From: DASWID01 sp049682815
GTDB taxonomy: Bacteria > Desulfobacterota_D > UBA1144 > Nemesobacterales > CSP1-2
DNA: 64,000 bases
Assembly (NCBI GenBank): GCA_049682815.1
Contig: JBAUII010000079.1
Span: 34,895 to 98,894, forward strand
Direction: 5' to 3'
Shown piece after piece: positions 33,372 through 42,496 of the stretch. The translations under genes and the position numbers were made by a program. Within the stretch, counting starts at the first letter, position 1, and each line of letters begins with the position of its first letter. A model generated the notes under the pieces. The model was not told the DNA's origin, ran no database searches, and saw nothing but the letters and a program-made list of their open reading frames with translations.

Positions 33372-34916
33372 CTAAAGTCCTCGTGTCGTCGCTCTTTTAG
33401 GGTGCTCCTTTCTCCATCTAAGCTTATTGAGAGCATTTATGTAAGCCTTTGCGCTTGCAACCACAATGTCGGTACTCGAACCTTGGCCCTGAGAGAAAAT
33501 TCCATCTTCTTCAATCCTGACAGTAACTTCACCTTGCGCGTCCGTACCACCAGTAATCGAGGCTACCATGTAGTGTTCAAGATTGGGATTTATACCAGTT
33601 GCCTTGGAAATGGCTTTATAGGCGGCATCTACCGGGCCTCCGCCACTCTCAGATACTGTTACCTCCTCTCCTTCTATATCGAGCTTAACAGTCGCAACCG
33701 GATTCATATCGGTCCCACCCGAAAAGTTAGCCGAAATGAGCTTATAGTAATCCGAAGAACGAACAAATTCTTCGCTGATAAGTGCTTCAATATCCTCGTC
33801 AAAAACATACTTTTTCTTGTCCGCGAGATCTTTAAACTTCTTAAATGCGGTGAGAAAATCCTTCTCGTTTAGAAAATAACCATACTCTTCGAGCCTTTTT
33901 CGGAATGCATGTCTGCCCGAGTGTTTTCCAAGGATTATCTTATTTGAAGGAATGCCAATTTCTTCAGCCTTCATTATTTCATAAGTAATTCTTTCCTTAA
34001 GAACCCCGTCTTGATGTATCCCTGCTTCATGCGCAAAAGCATTGGCTCCTACGATCGCTTTATTCGGCGGAACACTAACCCCTGTCACCTGTGACACTAT
34101 TCTGCTTGTCGGGTAGATCTGCTCCGTGATGATTCTGGTTTTATACGGATGTCTGTCACTTCGTACCTTAAGTGCCATAACGATTTCTTCAAGCGATGCA
34201 TTTCCTGCCCGTTCGCCAAGCCCATTGATCGTGCATTCAACCTGCCTCGCACCCTCATTAATTGCAGCAATCGAGTTTGCGACTGCCAGTCCAAGATCGT
34301 TGTGGCAGTGGACGCTCAATGTTACATTGTCAAGACCGGGAACTTTCTCTTTCAATGTTCTTATTATATGTGCGAACTCTTCGGGAACTGTATATCCGAC
34401 CGTATCCGGGATATTAATAGTGGTAGCACCAGCTCTTATGGCTATATCCACAGAGCGGCAGAGGAAATCAAGGTCCGTCCTGGTGGCATCTTCGGTCGAG
34501 AATTCAACGTTGTCAGTATATCGCTTAGCGTGCTTAACGGCGGCGCTGATTATTTCCAGGACCTCTTCCTTTTCTTTTCTGAGTTTGTGCTTGAGATGTA
34601 TGTCGGAGGTCGCGATAAAGGTATGAATCCTGGGATATTCAGCTCCTTTTATTGCTTCCCAACCTCTATCTATATCGTTAAAATTGGCCCTGCAGAGGCC
34701 AGCAATTTCACAGCCCCTGATTTTATCGGCAATAACTTTCACTGATTGAAAATCACCCTCGGAGGAGATGGGGAAGCCGGCTTCGATAATGTCTACACCA
34801 AGTTTTTCTAACTGGTAAGCAACCCTGAGTTTTTCCTCGACAGTCATTCCGCATCCAGGGGCTTGCTCGCCGTCTCGGAGTGTAGTATCAAAAATTTTAA
34901 CTATATCACTACTCAT
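33372..34916 (-). CDS. leuA: 2-isopropylmalate synthase
   Basis: 514 aa, typical of bacterial LeuA. The TIM barrel opens with IFDTTLRDGEQAPG, has the metal site in VHCHNDLGLAVANS, and a C-terminal regulatory domain (about 385-505) for leucine feedback. It condenses acetyl-CoA with 2-ketoisovalerate in the first leucine step. It stands alone here, without leuBCD. Confidence 0.95.
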   Translation of the reverse strand: MSSDIVKIFDTTLRDGEQAPGCGMTVEEKLRVAYQLEKLGVDIIEAGFPISSEGDFQSVKVIADKIRGCEIAGLCRANFNDIDRGWEAIKGAEYPRIHTFIATSDIHLKHKLRKEKEEVLEIISAAVKHAKRYTDNVEFSTEDATRTDLDFLCRSVDIAIRAGATTINIPDTVGYTVPEEFAHIIRTLKEKVPGLDNVTLSVHCHNDLGLAVANSIAAINEGARQVECTINGLGERAGNASLEEIVMALKVRSDRHPYKTRIITEQIYPTSRIVSQVTGVSVPPNKAIVGANAFAHEAGIHQDGVLKERITYEIMKAEEIGIPSNKIILGKHSGRHAFRKRLEEYGYFLNEKDFLTAFKKFKDLADKKKYVFDEDIEALISEEFVRSSDYYKLISANFSGGTDMNPVATVKLDIEGEEVTVSESGGGPVDAAYKAISKATGINPNLEHYMVASITGGTDAQGEVTVRIEEDGIFSQGQGSSTDIVVASAKAYINALNKLRWRKEHPKRATTRGL

Positions 34917-35155
34917 TTAATCCACTCTAGTTCGATAAAACAACTGAATTTATTCTAAGTCTATAAGGATATTTTGTCAATTGTTTCTGGAGAGCGTTTA
35001 TACTTATTTTTTCACGGCGAGAGCAAAAGCTCTGACATACGTTAATGAAAATAACATAGAATTTCCAAAAAAGTTTCTATCAATAGTTTATACTTTTGCT
35101 AAGTTTATGAATCACTGCCGTATGTGTTCAAACTATATCGTCAAAAGGTAATCCA

Positions 35156-35782
35156 ATGAAAGAAATCTATCCAGGCATTTATACATGGTCTTGGTTATCT
35201 CCGAAGCACGGATATAACTTTAATGGGTATGCTTTGAAGGGAGAGGATGGTCTGATCATCATTGATCCTGCGCTCATGAGCGAAGAGGAGCTCGATGATA
35301 TTCTCAGGCTCGGAACGCCGAAATACATTATATTAACAAACAAGGATCACGAGAGGATGGCCTATGAATTCAGAGATAGATATGCAGCAAAGATTTATGT
35401 CAATGAAATGGATTCTGCATTTCTTAAATCTTCTCCTGACCAGACATTTCGCGACAGAGATCAATTGCCAGGGGATCTTAAGGTAATAAACATTCCTCAT
35501 AATAAATCCCAGGGAGAATCAGCACTTCTTCTTTCTAAAGGTAAAGGGGTTCTTTTTATCGGGGATGCGATTATCGGCTGGCCGAAGGGGGAATTTTCCC
35601 TTCTTCCTGAGGGTAAATACGCCGATCCTCAGAAGGCAAAGGATTCTATCGGGGTCTTACTCGAACATGATTTTGATATAGTGCTTGTAGGTGATGGGGA
35701 ATCAATATTGGAAGGAGGCAAGGAGGCAGTTAGACGATTTCTAAATCGTGAGAATGTCCATCTAACATTACCTGTTCAATAG
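35156..35782 (+). CDS. Metallo-beta-lactamase-fold protein with altered metal motif
   Basis: 208 aa. The fold is suggested by GYALKGEDGLIIIDPAL, VLFIGDAIIG and VGDGESILEGG. The usual HxHxDH motif is reduced to LTNKDHE, so the standard dimetal site is probably lost. It may be a pseudoenzyme or use another metal arrangement. It is followed by a Rieske gene on the same strand, 115 bases on. Confidence 0.72.
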   Translation: MKEIYPGIYTWSWLSPKHGYNFNGYALKGEDGLIIIDPALMSEEELDDILRLGTPKYIILTNKDHERMAYEFRDRYAAKIYVNEMDSAFLKSSPDQTFRDRDQLPGDLKVINIPHNKSQGESALLLSKGKGVLFIGDAIIGWPKGEFSLLPEGKYADPQKAKDSIGVLLEHDFDIVLVGDGESILEGGKEAVRRFLNRENVHLTLPVQ

Positions 35783-35897
35783 AGTATCGATTCGCTTATG
35801 ACCTGAGCCTTATTATTGGCTTCAGATAAACGTAATTTGAGTGTCTGGCTAATTGTGGATAAGTGATATTGCACTATTAGCAAGGGTGGGTTGGAAA

Positions 35898-36224
35898 ATG
35901 GGAAGGCCTGATTATGTAAAGGTAGCGACGATTGATGAACTTCCCTCTGGAACCGGGAAACTAGTCATAGGAGCATTTGAAAAACCGATTGCGCTCTTTA
36001 ATGTTAATGGAGATTTTTTTGCTATTAACTATATATGTCCCCACATGGGGGGACCTCTCGGGGAAGGGAAATTGAACGGTTATGTTGTATCCTGCCCCTG
36101 GCACGGTTGGACATTCGATGTCAGGACTGGCTTGCCCGACCACCCAGGAGGCCATTCTGTTTCGGCCTACGATGTTAAGATTGAAGGTAATAATATCTTT
36201 GTTGGGTGGTTAAAGAAGGTTTAG
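35898..36224 (+). CDS. Rieske-type [2Fe-2S] ferredoxin
   Basis: 108 aa from ATG 35898, with AAGGGTGG upstream; the open frame extends to 35853. The cluster ligands are Cys47 and His49 (CPHMGGPLGEG) and Cys66 and His69 (CPWHGWTFD). It is a soluble single-domain ferredoxin of the NirD/BphF type that passes electrons to a partner not visible here. Confidence 0.93.
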   Translation: MGRPDYVKVATIDELPSGTGKLVIGAFEKPIALFNVNGDFFAINYICPHMGGPLGEGKLNGYVVSCPWHGWTFDVRTGLPDHPGGHSVSAYDVKIEGNNIFVGWLKKV

Positions 36225-36276
36225 AAATCTAGAAAAATATTAAAGTCGTGATTGCTAAAGAATACTAAGGTAAGCT

Positions 36277-37035
36277 TCAAAGCCCTGTAGGCAAATCTAT
36301 ATAAATGCAGTCGATTCTAAATTTCCGCTGAACAACTTCTGCGAGGGCCTTCAATCCTAAGGTCTCTGTGGCGTGATGGCCTGCAAAGATCACGTTCATT
36401 CTTGAATCCTGTGCTGTATAATAGACTTCAATTGCATCGCCAGTGATGTATAAATCGACACCCGAATTCAATGCTTCGTAAAAACCTCCATAGCCTCCTC
36501 CGCCGCTACAAACCGCAAGTGTTTTGACTTTTTCCTTTCCAAACGGAAGCACAATACAATTTGTGTTCAATTTGGTGTTTAGTTTACGCTCGATTTGTTT
36601 CAATGAGACTGCTCTTATGGTCATACCGATCCAGCCGATATTTTTGCCCTCATGTAACAGAAATTCATTCGTCACATTTGCTCCTAGTAGTTTTAGTAGC
36701 TGGGCGTTGTTCCCGATTACCCTGTGTCTGTCCAATGGTAGGTGGCAGGCATATAGCGAGGTCTGGTGTTTGTACAGAATGTCTATCCTTTCTTTTGCCC
36801 AACCGACTATGGAAGGGTTTTGTGTGTGCCAAAAATGTCCATGATGTACAAAAATTAGATCTGCTTTTTTCTGTATGGCTATTTTAAATGTATCGATGCT
36901 TGCATCAACCGCAAAGGCAATTTTCTTTACTTCTGATCTGCCCTCGAATTGAAGTCCATTCCAGCAAGTGTCTCTTATATCTTCTATTTTAAGATATTGG
37001 TTAATGAAGTAGACGATTTTTTTAAGCTGCGGCAT
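36277..37035 (-). CDS. NIF3/DUF34 family metal-binding protein
   Basis: 252 aa. Metal-binding motifs fit the family: VHHGHFWH (about 64-71), HLPLDRH (about 98-104) and the C-terminal FAGHHATETLG. Members are often annotated GTP cyclohydrolase 1 type 2, but their true role, possibly metal insertion or cofactor repair, is unsettled. It begins about 65 bases from tRNA-Gln on the same strand. Confidence 0.9.
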   Translation of the reverse strand: MPQLKKIVYFINQYLKIEDIRDTCWNGLQFEGRSEVKKIAFAVDASIDTFKIAIQKKADLIFVHHGHFWHTQNPSIVGWAKERIDILYKHQTSLYACHLPLDRHRVIGNNAQLLKLLGANVTNEFLLHEGKNIGWIGMTIRAVSLKQIERKLNTKLNTNCIVLPFGKEKVKTLAVCSGGGGYGGFYEALNSGVDLYITGDAIEVYYTAQDSRMNVIFAGHHATETLGLKALAEVVQRKFRIDCIYIDLPTGL

Positions 37036-37100
37036 TTATTCAGAAGAAAAATTATTATTTTCTGAAAATCAGGATCTTCCCTCATCAATATTGTTTAATG

Positions 37101-37174
37101 TGGCTGGGGGACTAGGATTCGAACCTAGACTTATGGGTCCAGAGCCCATCGTCCTGCCGTTAGACGATCCCCCA
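37101..37174 (-). tRNA. tRNA-Gln (CTG anticodon)
   Basis: 74 bases with encoded CCA. Acceptor TGGGGGA/TCCCCCA with discriminator G, anticodon loop CTCTGGA giving CTG, and a GGTTCGAATCC T-arm. Confidence 0.95.
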
Positions 37175-37315
37175 GTTGAAGGTTTCTAGTATTTATAAAA
37201 TCATCATTTCAGTCAAGATCTGGCCTAGTGACCTATTCTATTGCATATTTGTATATAATACATAAAATAATTTTGTCTAGGCCTAAAATTCCCAAATAGG
37301 AGGATTTAATGTCAT

Positions 37316-37495
37316 ATGCCTGCAAAGATCATCACTGTTAGGGCTAAAACTAAAGAGGAGCTCAAAAAACAAGTATCGAAGAAATTAAAGGAGGCGGCTA
37401 AGAAAGGACTCACCTATATTTTACAGGGCTATAGTGACAACAGGGTAAAAAGGATCAAGGGGATTTATGAGATTGATCTTACGGTTCATTCGTAG
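37316..37495 (+). CDS. Small basic protein upstream of queF
   Basis: 59 aa from ATG 37316, with AGGAGG at 37298-37303 (12 bases away). An ATG at 37309 is better spaced but quickly closes. The sequence (RAKTKEELKKQVSKKLKEAA, then LQGYSDNRVKRIKGIYEIDL) is charged with a helix followed by strands, like small nucleic-acid-binding proteins. It precedes queF by 23 bases, so they may share a transcript. Confidence 0.65.
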   Translation: MPAKIITVRAKTKEELKKQVSKKLKEAAKKGLTYILQGYSDNRVKRIKGIYEIDLTVHS

Positions 37496-37518
37496 CATCC
37501 GAGTCATAAGATTAGATT

Positions 37519-37887
37519 ATGGGCAGCGAAATACTTGAGACATTTAAAAATCAATATTCGGGAAGGGAGTACGAGATTGATATAACATGTCCCGAATTCA
37601 CCTCGATATGCCCAAAGACGGGGCAGCCTGATTTTGGTGTGATAAGAATCAAGTATGTGCCTGACAAACTTTGTATAGAGCTTAAGTCTCTTAAGCTCTA
37701 TATACACTCTTACAGGAACGTCGGAGAGTTTCACGAGCATGTGACCAATAAGATACTTGACGATCTCGTGGATGCCTGCAAACCTCTGAGGGCTGAGGTA
37801 ATCGGTGATTTTAATGTAAGAGGCGGGATAAAAACGATCGTAAGGGCAACATACTCTAAAAAAAACAATGGGAGAAGAAAGATTTGA
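37519..37887 (+). CDS. queF: NADPH-dependent 7-cyano-7-deazaguanine reductase
   Basis: 122 aa, the short type I QueF. Catalytic Cys31 and Asp38 lie in FTSICPKTGQPDFG; the substrate Glu54 and His72 lie in ELKSLKLY and EFHEH. It reduces preQ0 to preQ1 in queuosine synthesis. Other queuosine genes are not in the window. Confidence 0.95.
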   Translation: MGSEILETFKNQYSGREYEIDITCPEFTSICPKTGQPDFGVIRIKYVPDKLCIELKSLKLYIHSYRNVGEFHEHVTNKILDDLVDACKPLRAEVIGDFNVRGGIKTIVRATYSKKNNGRRKI

Positions 37888-38050
37888 ATAAATGATTATT
37901 CCGTTCAAAGTTGGGAAATTATGTTACCGCTAGCCAAACTATTGATAATTTTTGCGGAAAATCGAGTTATTATTTGCCTATTTTGATCACGGTAATGTAA
38001 TACTTATAATCGAATTAGTAAAATTAATTAAATTGAGGTTCCTGATTGAT

Positions 38051-38863
38051 ATGTTATTAAAACTACAAGTATTTCTCACCGGTTTCATTATCATCACTAT
38101 TATAGGTATAGCTGTCGCTGCTCCTTATATCACACCTTACGCTTATTATGAAGCAGATTTTAATAACCTTTTAAAATCGCCCAGCAAGAACCATCTCATG
38201 GGAACCGATGAGGAGGGGAGAGATCTTTTAAGCAGGGTCATTTACGGGGCGAGGGTATCCATCTTCGTTGCTCTCGGAACGGCATTTGTTGCGTTTTTTA
38301 TTGGTACGATCTACGGGGCTATATCCGGTTACGTGGGGGGAAAGCTTGACGAGGCGATGATGAGAATAGTAGACGTATTCTATTCTCTTCCGGATCTACT
38401 GCTTATTGTACTCATTACTTTGGTAATAGGACGAGGCGTATTGGGAATCGTAATTGCCCTTGGACTTACCGCCTGGATGAGAGTTGCAAGAATTGTTAGG
38501 GGTACGGTCATACAACTTAAGGCGGTGGATTTTGTAGAGTCGGCCCGAGGTCTTGGTGCATCTCCCTTCAGAATACTCACCGTTCATATCTTTCCTAATA
38601 TACTGAGTCCACTAATCATTACCGTTACCTTTTCTGTTCCGTATGCTATATTGGCCGAATCTACATTAAGCTTCCTCGGGTTAGGGATTTCTCCGCCCGA
38701 GTCGAGCTGGGGCACGCTTGCCAGCACCGGTTGGCAGGGAATCAGGACTTTTCCTCATTTGATTGTTTTTCCTAGTCTCGCGATTTTCATAACTGCATTC
38801 TCTTTTAATCTATTCGGTGAAGGCATTAGAGATATGCTAGATCCGAAACTTAGCAGGACGTAA
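38051..38863 (+). CDS. ABC permease, DppC/OppC type
   Basis: 270 aa from ATG 38051 (open from 37952). An N-terminal helix is followed by the EAA-type permease domain with five more helices; the loop ESARGLGASPFRILTVHIFPN carries the EAA-like motif. Such permeases work with an OppB partner, ATPases and a binding protein to import peptides or nickel. None is adjacent, so the partner genes lie outside the window. The next gene starts 3 bases after its stop. Confidence 0.88.
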   Translation: MLLKLQVFLTGFIIITIIGIAVAAPYITPYAYYEADFNNLLKSPSKNHLMGTDEEGRDLLSRVIYGARVSIFVALGTAFVAFFIGTIYGAISGYVGGKLDEAMMRIVDVFYSLPDLLLIVLITLVIGRGVLGIVIALGLTAWMRVARIVRGTVIQLKAVDFVESARGLGASPFRILTVHIFPNILSPLIITVTFSVPYAILAESTLSFLGLGISPPESSWGTLASTGWQGIRTFPHLIVFPSLAIFITAFSFNLFGEGIRDMLDPKLSRT

Positions 38864-38866
38864 CCT

Positions 38867-40903
38867 ATGGATAGTCTGTCTTTAGATATCGGGCGAATTT
38901 TCAATTCTGTATTGAGTTCGAAACATAAGGCTCTCTTATCTATTTCTTTGATTTTTGTGACCGTAGTATTTTTTAACCAAACATCGCAAGCAGAAATAAA
39001 TTGCGCTTATCTGGCTAATCAACAGGTAAGTAAGGGCGCCAAGGAGAGGTACAAGAGAGGATACTGTTTGATAAAAGTAGGAAGGTTTCAGGAGGGAGTT
39101 TCAGTGCTTGACGGGCTTGAAAATGAATTGCCCCTCATATCCGATTACATTCTGTATTATCAAGCCATTGGGCAAAAGGGTTTGGCGAATTCGCCCGGCG
39201 CGGAGAAACTTCTTAATCGGATTATAAGCTCCTATCCCTCGACGGGGGTCAGGAAAAGGACCCTGATAGCGCTGGGCGATATTTACCTCGAGACCGGTAA
39301 TTACGATAGAGCTGAGAATGTATTTAGAACCTTATATAATGAGGAGACGGATCGACAGGATAAGGCCTTGTTCTTGAGTAAATTGGGGAACTCGTTGCAG
39401 AGTCAGCGTAAGTATATGGAAGCTACCAATGTATATAAATCGCTTTGGGTAGAATATCCTGACAGTATTTTTGAGGATGTCGCATATAATAACGCAATTT
39501 ATATAGGAAGCAAGCAGGGGATCCCATTCACAGTTAGTGAATCGGATTATCTAAAGAGGGCTGAGATATTATTTGAAAACTCGATGTGGAGCTCTTCGCT
39601 TATAGATCTTAATAAGGTTGCAAAAACAAGCGATGTAAAGACTAAAATGGGGATCGCCATGTTTCATGTTGGCAGGCTCGAGGAAGGTCTAAATCTATTG
39701 GCCGGGGTTAATTCCCCTGAGTCACTTTTTTGGAGGGCAAAAATCCGGGCTAAGCAAGGTCGAGATGGAGAGGCATCTGAACTCTATAGGACGATTCATC
39801 TAACCTATCCAAGCAGTCCATTAGCTCCAGAGGGCCTATATACTGCTGCCAGGCTCTACCAGATAAATGACAACATCAGTAAGGCTATCGATTTTTATGA
39901 TGAGCTTATAAGAAAGTATCCAAATAGTGAGTTTGCGGAGGATGGTGCCTGGAATCTTGGATGGATATATTACAACCGGGGAAAGTTAGATCAGGCGCTA
40001 GTAACCTTTTCGGCCTTCACAAATTCTTCGGTGCCGTTCAATTCCACAAATAATAGATATTGGAAGGCTAGGGTTTTAGAAAAGCAAGGGAAGAAAGCAG
40101 AAGCCTTTGCTATTTATGATGGGCTTGCAACGTCGCAAACCCCTTCTTATCATTCCTACCTTGCACAGATCAAGACAGGTAAAAGACCCAGCTTTGGGGG
40201 TTTGACCCCTGAGGCTTATGCTCAATCGGCCGATAATGATTCGATGAGGCTCAAGGTCGATCTATTAGCTGAACTGGAAATGTTTGATGATGCGTCCTTA
40301 GAAATAGGTGAAATGGTCAAGCGATCCAACGCAGATAAAGACCTTATCCAAGCAAGTCTACTTTATGCCCGAGTGAACGATTTTTATAATTCTGTTAAAA
40401 TAGCCGAGGGCTTAAATTCGGCTATAGCGATTAGCCTGTCCTATCCGCGGGCCTATAGCGAGGTTGTAAGGGCCTATGCAAAAAAATATAACGTGGATGA
40501 ATACCTAATCTATTCAATAATGAGGGAGGAGAGCAGATTTCAAAAGGATGTTCGCTCTCCTGCTAACGCAATTGGATTAATGCAGCTGCTTCCATCAACG
40601 GCAAGGTTGACTGCGGGGGAGGTAGGTATGAATGGTTTTAATACAGGGATGCTGAATATCCCTAGGGTCAATATTGAATTGGGTATTTATTATTTTAAGA
40701 AGGTATTGAATATGTTTAATGGTGATATTCATCTAGCCCTTTCAAGTTATAACGCAGGGCCGAATAGGGCAGAAGATTGGCTAATCATGTTTCCTAATCT
40801 TTCAAAAGATGAGTTTGTCGAGGAAATTCCCTTCAGGGAGACCAGAAACTACATTCGGAGGATATTGAGAAGCTACGGGGCCTATAAGGCCATCTACGAT
40901 TGA
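38867..40903 (+). CDS. slt: Soluble lytic murein transglycosylase with TPR repeats
   Basis: 678 aa. A signal-anchor region (about 20-42) precedes a long superhelical TPR-like domain (about 45-500) and a C-terminal SLT domain (about 505-660). The catalytic Glu is in IMREESRF, and the family motifs AIGLMQLLPSTA and ALSSYNAGPNRAEDW are present. It cleaves peptidoglycan glycan strands to 1,6-anhydro ends. It begins 3 bases after the permease stop. Confidence 0.93.
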   Translation: MDSLSLDIGRIFNSVLSSKHKALLSISLIFVTVVFFNQTSQAEINCAYLANQQVSKGAKERYKRGYCLIKVGRFQEGVSVLDGLENELPLISDYILYYQAIGQKGLANSPGAEKLLNRIISSYPSTGVRKRTLIALGDIYLETGNYDRAENVFRTLYNEETDRQDKALFLSKLGNSLQSQRKYMEATNVYKSLWVEYPDSIFEDVAYNNAIYIGSKQGIPFTVSESDYLKRAEILFENSMWSSSLIDLNKVAKTSDVKTKMGIAMFHVGRLEEGLNLLAGVNSPESLFWRAKIRAKQGRDGEASELYRTIHLTYPSSPLAPEGLYTAARLYQINDNISKAIDFYDELIRKYPNSEFAEDGAWNLGWIYYNRGKLDQALVTFSAFTNSSVPFNSTNNRYWKARVLEKQGKKAEAFAIYDGLATSQTPSYHSYLAQIKTGKRPSFGGLTPEAYAQSADNDSMRLKVDLLAELEMFDDASLEIGEMVKRSNADKDLIQASLLYARVNDFYNSVKIAEGLNSAIAISLSYPRAYSEVVRAYAKKYNVDEYLIYSIMREESRFQKDVRSPANAIGLMQLLPSTARLTAGEVGMNGFNTGMLNIPRVNIELGIYYFKKVLNMFNGDIHLALSSYNAGPNRAEDWLIMFPNLSKDEFVEEIPFRETRNYIRRILRSYGAYKAIYD

Positions 40904-40962
40904 AGATTCTTAATCACCTTTCAGCCATTGTGACACGAACTTGAAAATAAAATTACAAATCA

Positions 40963-41057
40963 CAAATTCCAAACAATTTTCAATTCCCAAATTTTTAAAG
41001 TTTGATTTTTGGTGCTTGCAATTTGTCTATAATTTGGAGCTTGGTCATTGGAATTTG
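40963..41057. repeat. AT-rich inverted repeat between slt and hisH
   Basis: CAAATTCCAA (40963-40972) is matched by an exact inverted TTGGAATTTG (41048-41057). The region between is built of near-repeats of the AAATTCCAAA and CAATTCCCAAATTT type, common in intergenic repeats of uncultivated bacteria. No gene here. Confidence 0.6.
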
Positions 41058-41088
41058 AATTATGCTTGGTGTTTTCGTGCCTTTGTGG

Positions 41089-41736
41089 CTAAATAGATTT
41101 TGCAATATTAGCTTTCTTCTCTCCGCATAAATATGCAAAGTTCTCTAAAATCCTTAAACCCATCGAGCTACTTTTCTCTGGGTGGAATTGGCATGCAAAG
41201 ATGTTTCCCTTACTCACGGCGCATGTGAAATCTATACCGTAAGTAGTCCTCGCTGCGATAATATCTTGATCGTCGGGTTCCGGATAGTATGAGTGTACAA
41301 AATAGAACCGGCTCCTATCTGGTATGCCCTTAAGTAAAGGTGTTTCTTTAACAAGTTCGACTTGATTCCAGCCCATGTGAGGTATTTTTAGCCTCTTGTC
41401 GTCGAATTTTGGAAATTTAACAATCTTGCCCTTGAAGATTTCCAGTCCACTGATTCCTGGTGATTCCTCGCTTTCCTCAAACAGCACCTGCAGTCCGAGA
41501 CAAATTCCCAAGAAAGGTTTCTCTTGTATCATCCATTTTTTAATAGGTTCTATCAAGTTAAATTCATCTAAGTTTCTAACGCAATCACCGAACGCACCGA
41601 CTCCGGGAAGGACAATACCGCTGGAGTTTAATATCTCCTCAGGGTTTCTTGTTACAGAGGTTGAATATCCAAGGCTTTCGAAGGCCTTGCTGACACTCCT
41701 GAGATTTCCCATTCCATAATCGATTATCGCAATCAT
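41089..41736 (-). CDS. hisH: Imidazole glycerol phosphate synthase, glutaminase subunit
   Basis: 215 aa from ATG 41736 (MIAIIDYGMGNLRSV); the longer frame runs into upstream repeats. The triad is Cys in GICLGLQ with His and Glu in FHPEKSS. HisH supplies ammonia to HisF for imidazole ring closure. It is downstream of hisB, separated by a repeat. Confidence 0.95.
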   Translation of the reverse strand: MIAIIDYGMGNLRSVSKAFESLGYSTSVTRNPEEILNSSGIVLPGVGAFGDCVRNLDEFNLIEPIKKWMIQEKPFLGICLGLQVLFEESEESPGISGLEIFKGKIVKFPKFDDKRLKIPHMGWNQVELVKETPLLKGIPDRSRFYFVHSYYPEPDDQDIIAARTTYGIDFTCAVSKGNIFACQFHPEKSSSMGLRILENFAYLCGEKKANIAKSI

Positions 41737-41745
41737 GTAGCTCTC

Positions 41746-41865
41746 CAGGACGCAGGATACAGGATGCATGATCCATGATACAGGATGCACGATGCAGGAT
41801 CCAAGATTCATCAAGGTTTTCAGCTATATCATGTATCGTGTATCGTGCATCGTGGATCGTGATCA
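41746..41865. repeat. GATGCACGATGC-type repeat between hisB and hisH
   Basis: Short units such as AGGATGCATGATCC, ATGATACAGGATGCAC and TATCGTGCATCGTGGATC recur in both orientations, giving several possible stems. The hisB stop codon lies at the edge of the repeat. It fills the gap between the his genes and probably forms RNA structure between them. Confidence 0.65.
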
Positions 41866-42450
41866 GAGTTTTCCCTTGGTCGAAGGTATTCCTTTTGAGC
41901 GTGCATCGATCATGGATGCTCGATCAAGCGCCCTGCCCACCGATTTGAAGGCTGCTTCAATGATATGGTGGATGTTATCCCCGTGTTTTAGCTCAATGTG
42001 CAGGTTGCACATGAGGCTATTAGATAGTGATTTAAAAAACTCTTTTTCGAGCTCAACGTCAAAATCACCAACTTTTCCCTTTTGCCTGAGAACCTTATGG
42101 ACGAAAAAAGGTCTACCGCTAAGGTCGACTGAGGCAAAAACAAGGGTTTCATCGAAGGGAACGAAGGCTTCTCCGAATCTGGCTATTCCTCTTTTGTCTC
42201 CAAGTGCTTTCAAGAGTGCTTCGCCCAAAGCAAGTCCGACATCCTCAACCGTATGGTGGTAATCTATATCTATGTCTCCCTTAGCTTTAATTTTTAGATC
42301 GAAATAACCGTGTTTTGCAAACTGTGATAGCATATGATTGAAAAACGGTATGCCAGTTTCAATGTCATACTTGCCTTTTCCATCGAGGTTGATGTCTACT
42401 GATACAGTAACTTCAGATGTTTTTCTTTCAACTTTTGCTTTTCTTGACAT
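41863..42450 (-). CDS. hisB: Imidazoleglycerol-phosphate dehydratase
   Basis: 195 aa, the monofunctional form. It has the repeated Mn-binding signatures FFNHMLSQFAKHG and DIDYHHTVEDVGLALGEA near the N-terminus and LHIELKHGDNIHHIIEA in the second half. It makes imidazole-acetol phosphate in histidine synthesis. It is followed by hisH. Confidence 0.96.
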   Translation of the reverse strand: MSRKAKVERKTSEVTVSVDINLDGKGKYDIETGIPFFNHMLSQFAKHGYFDLKIKAKGDIDIDYHHTVEDVGLALGEALLKALGDKRGIARFGEAFVPFDETLVFASVDLSGRPFFVHKVLRQKGKVGDFDVELEKEFFKSLSNSLMCNLHIELKHGDNIHHIIEAAFKSVGRALDRASMIDARSKGIPSTKGKL

Positions 42451-42496
42451 AATGGATGCTTAGAATCATATCAGGAAATCAGGCTGTATCCAATCA

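Noticed and set aside
33243..33872. 209-codon plus-strand frame opposite leuA
   Set aside because: Antisense to a clear leuA; composition follows the leuA codons.
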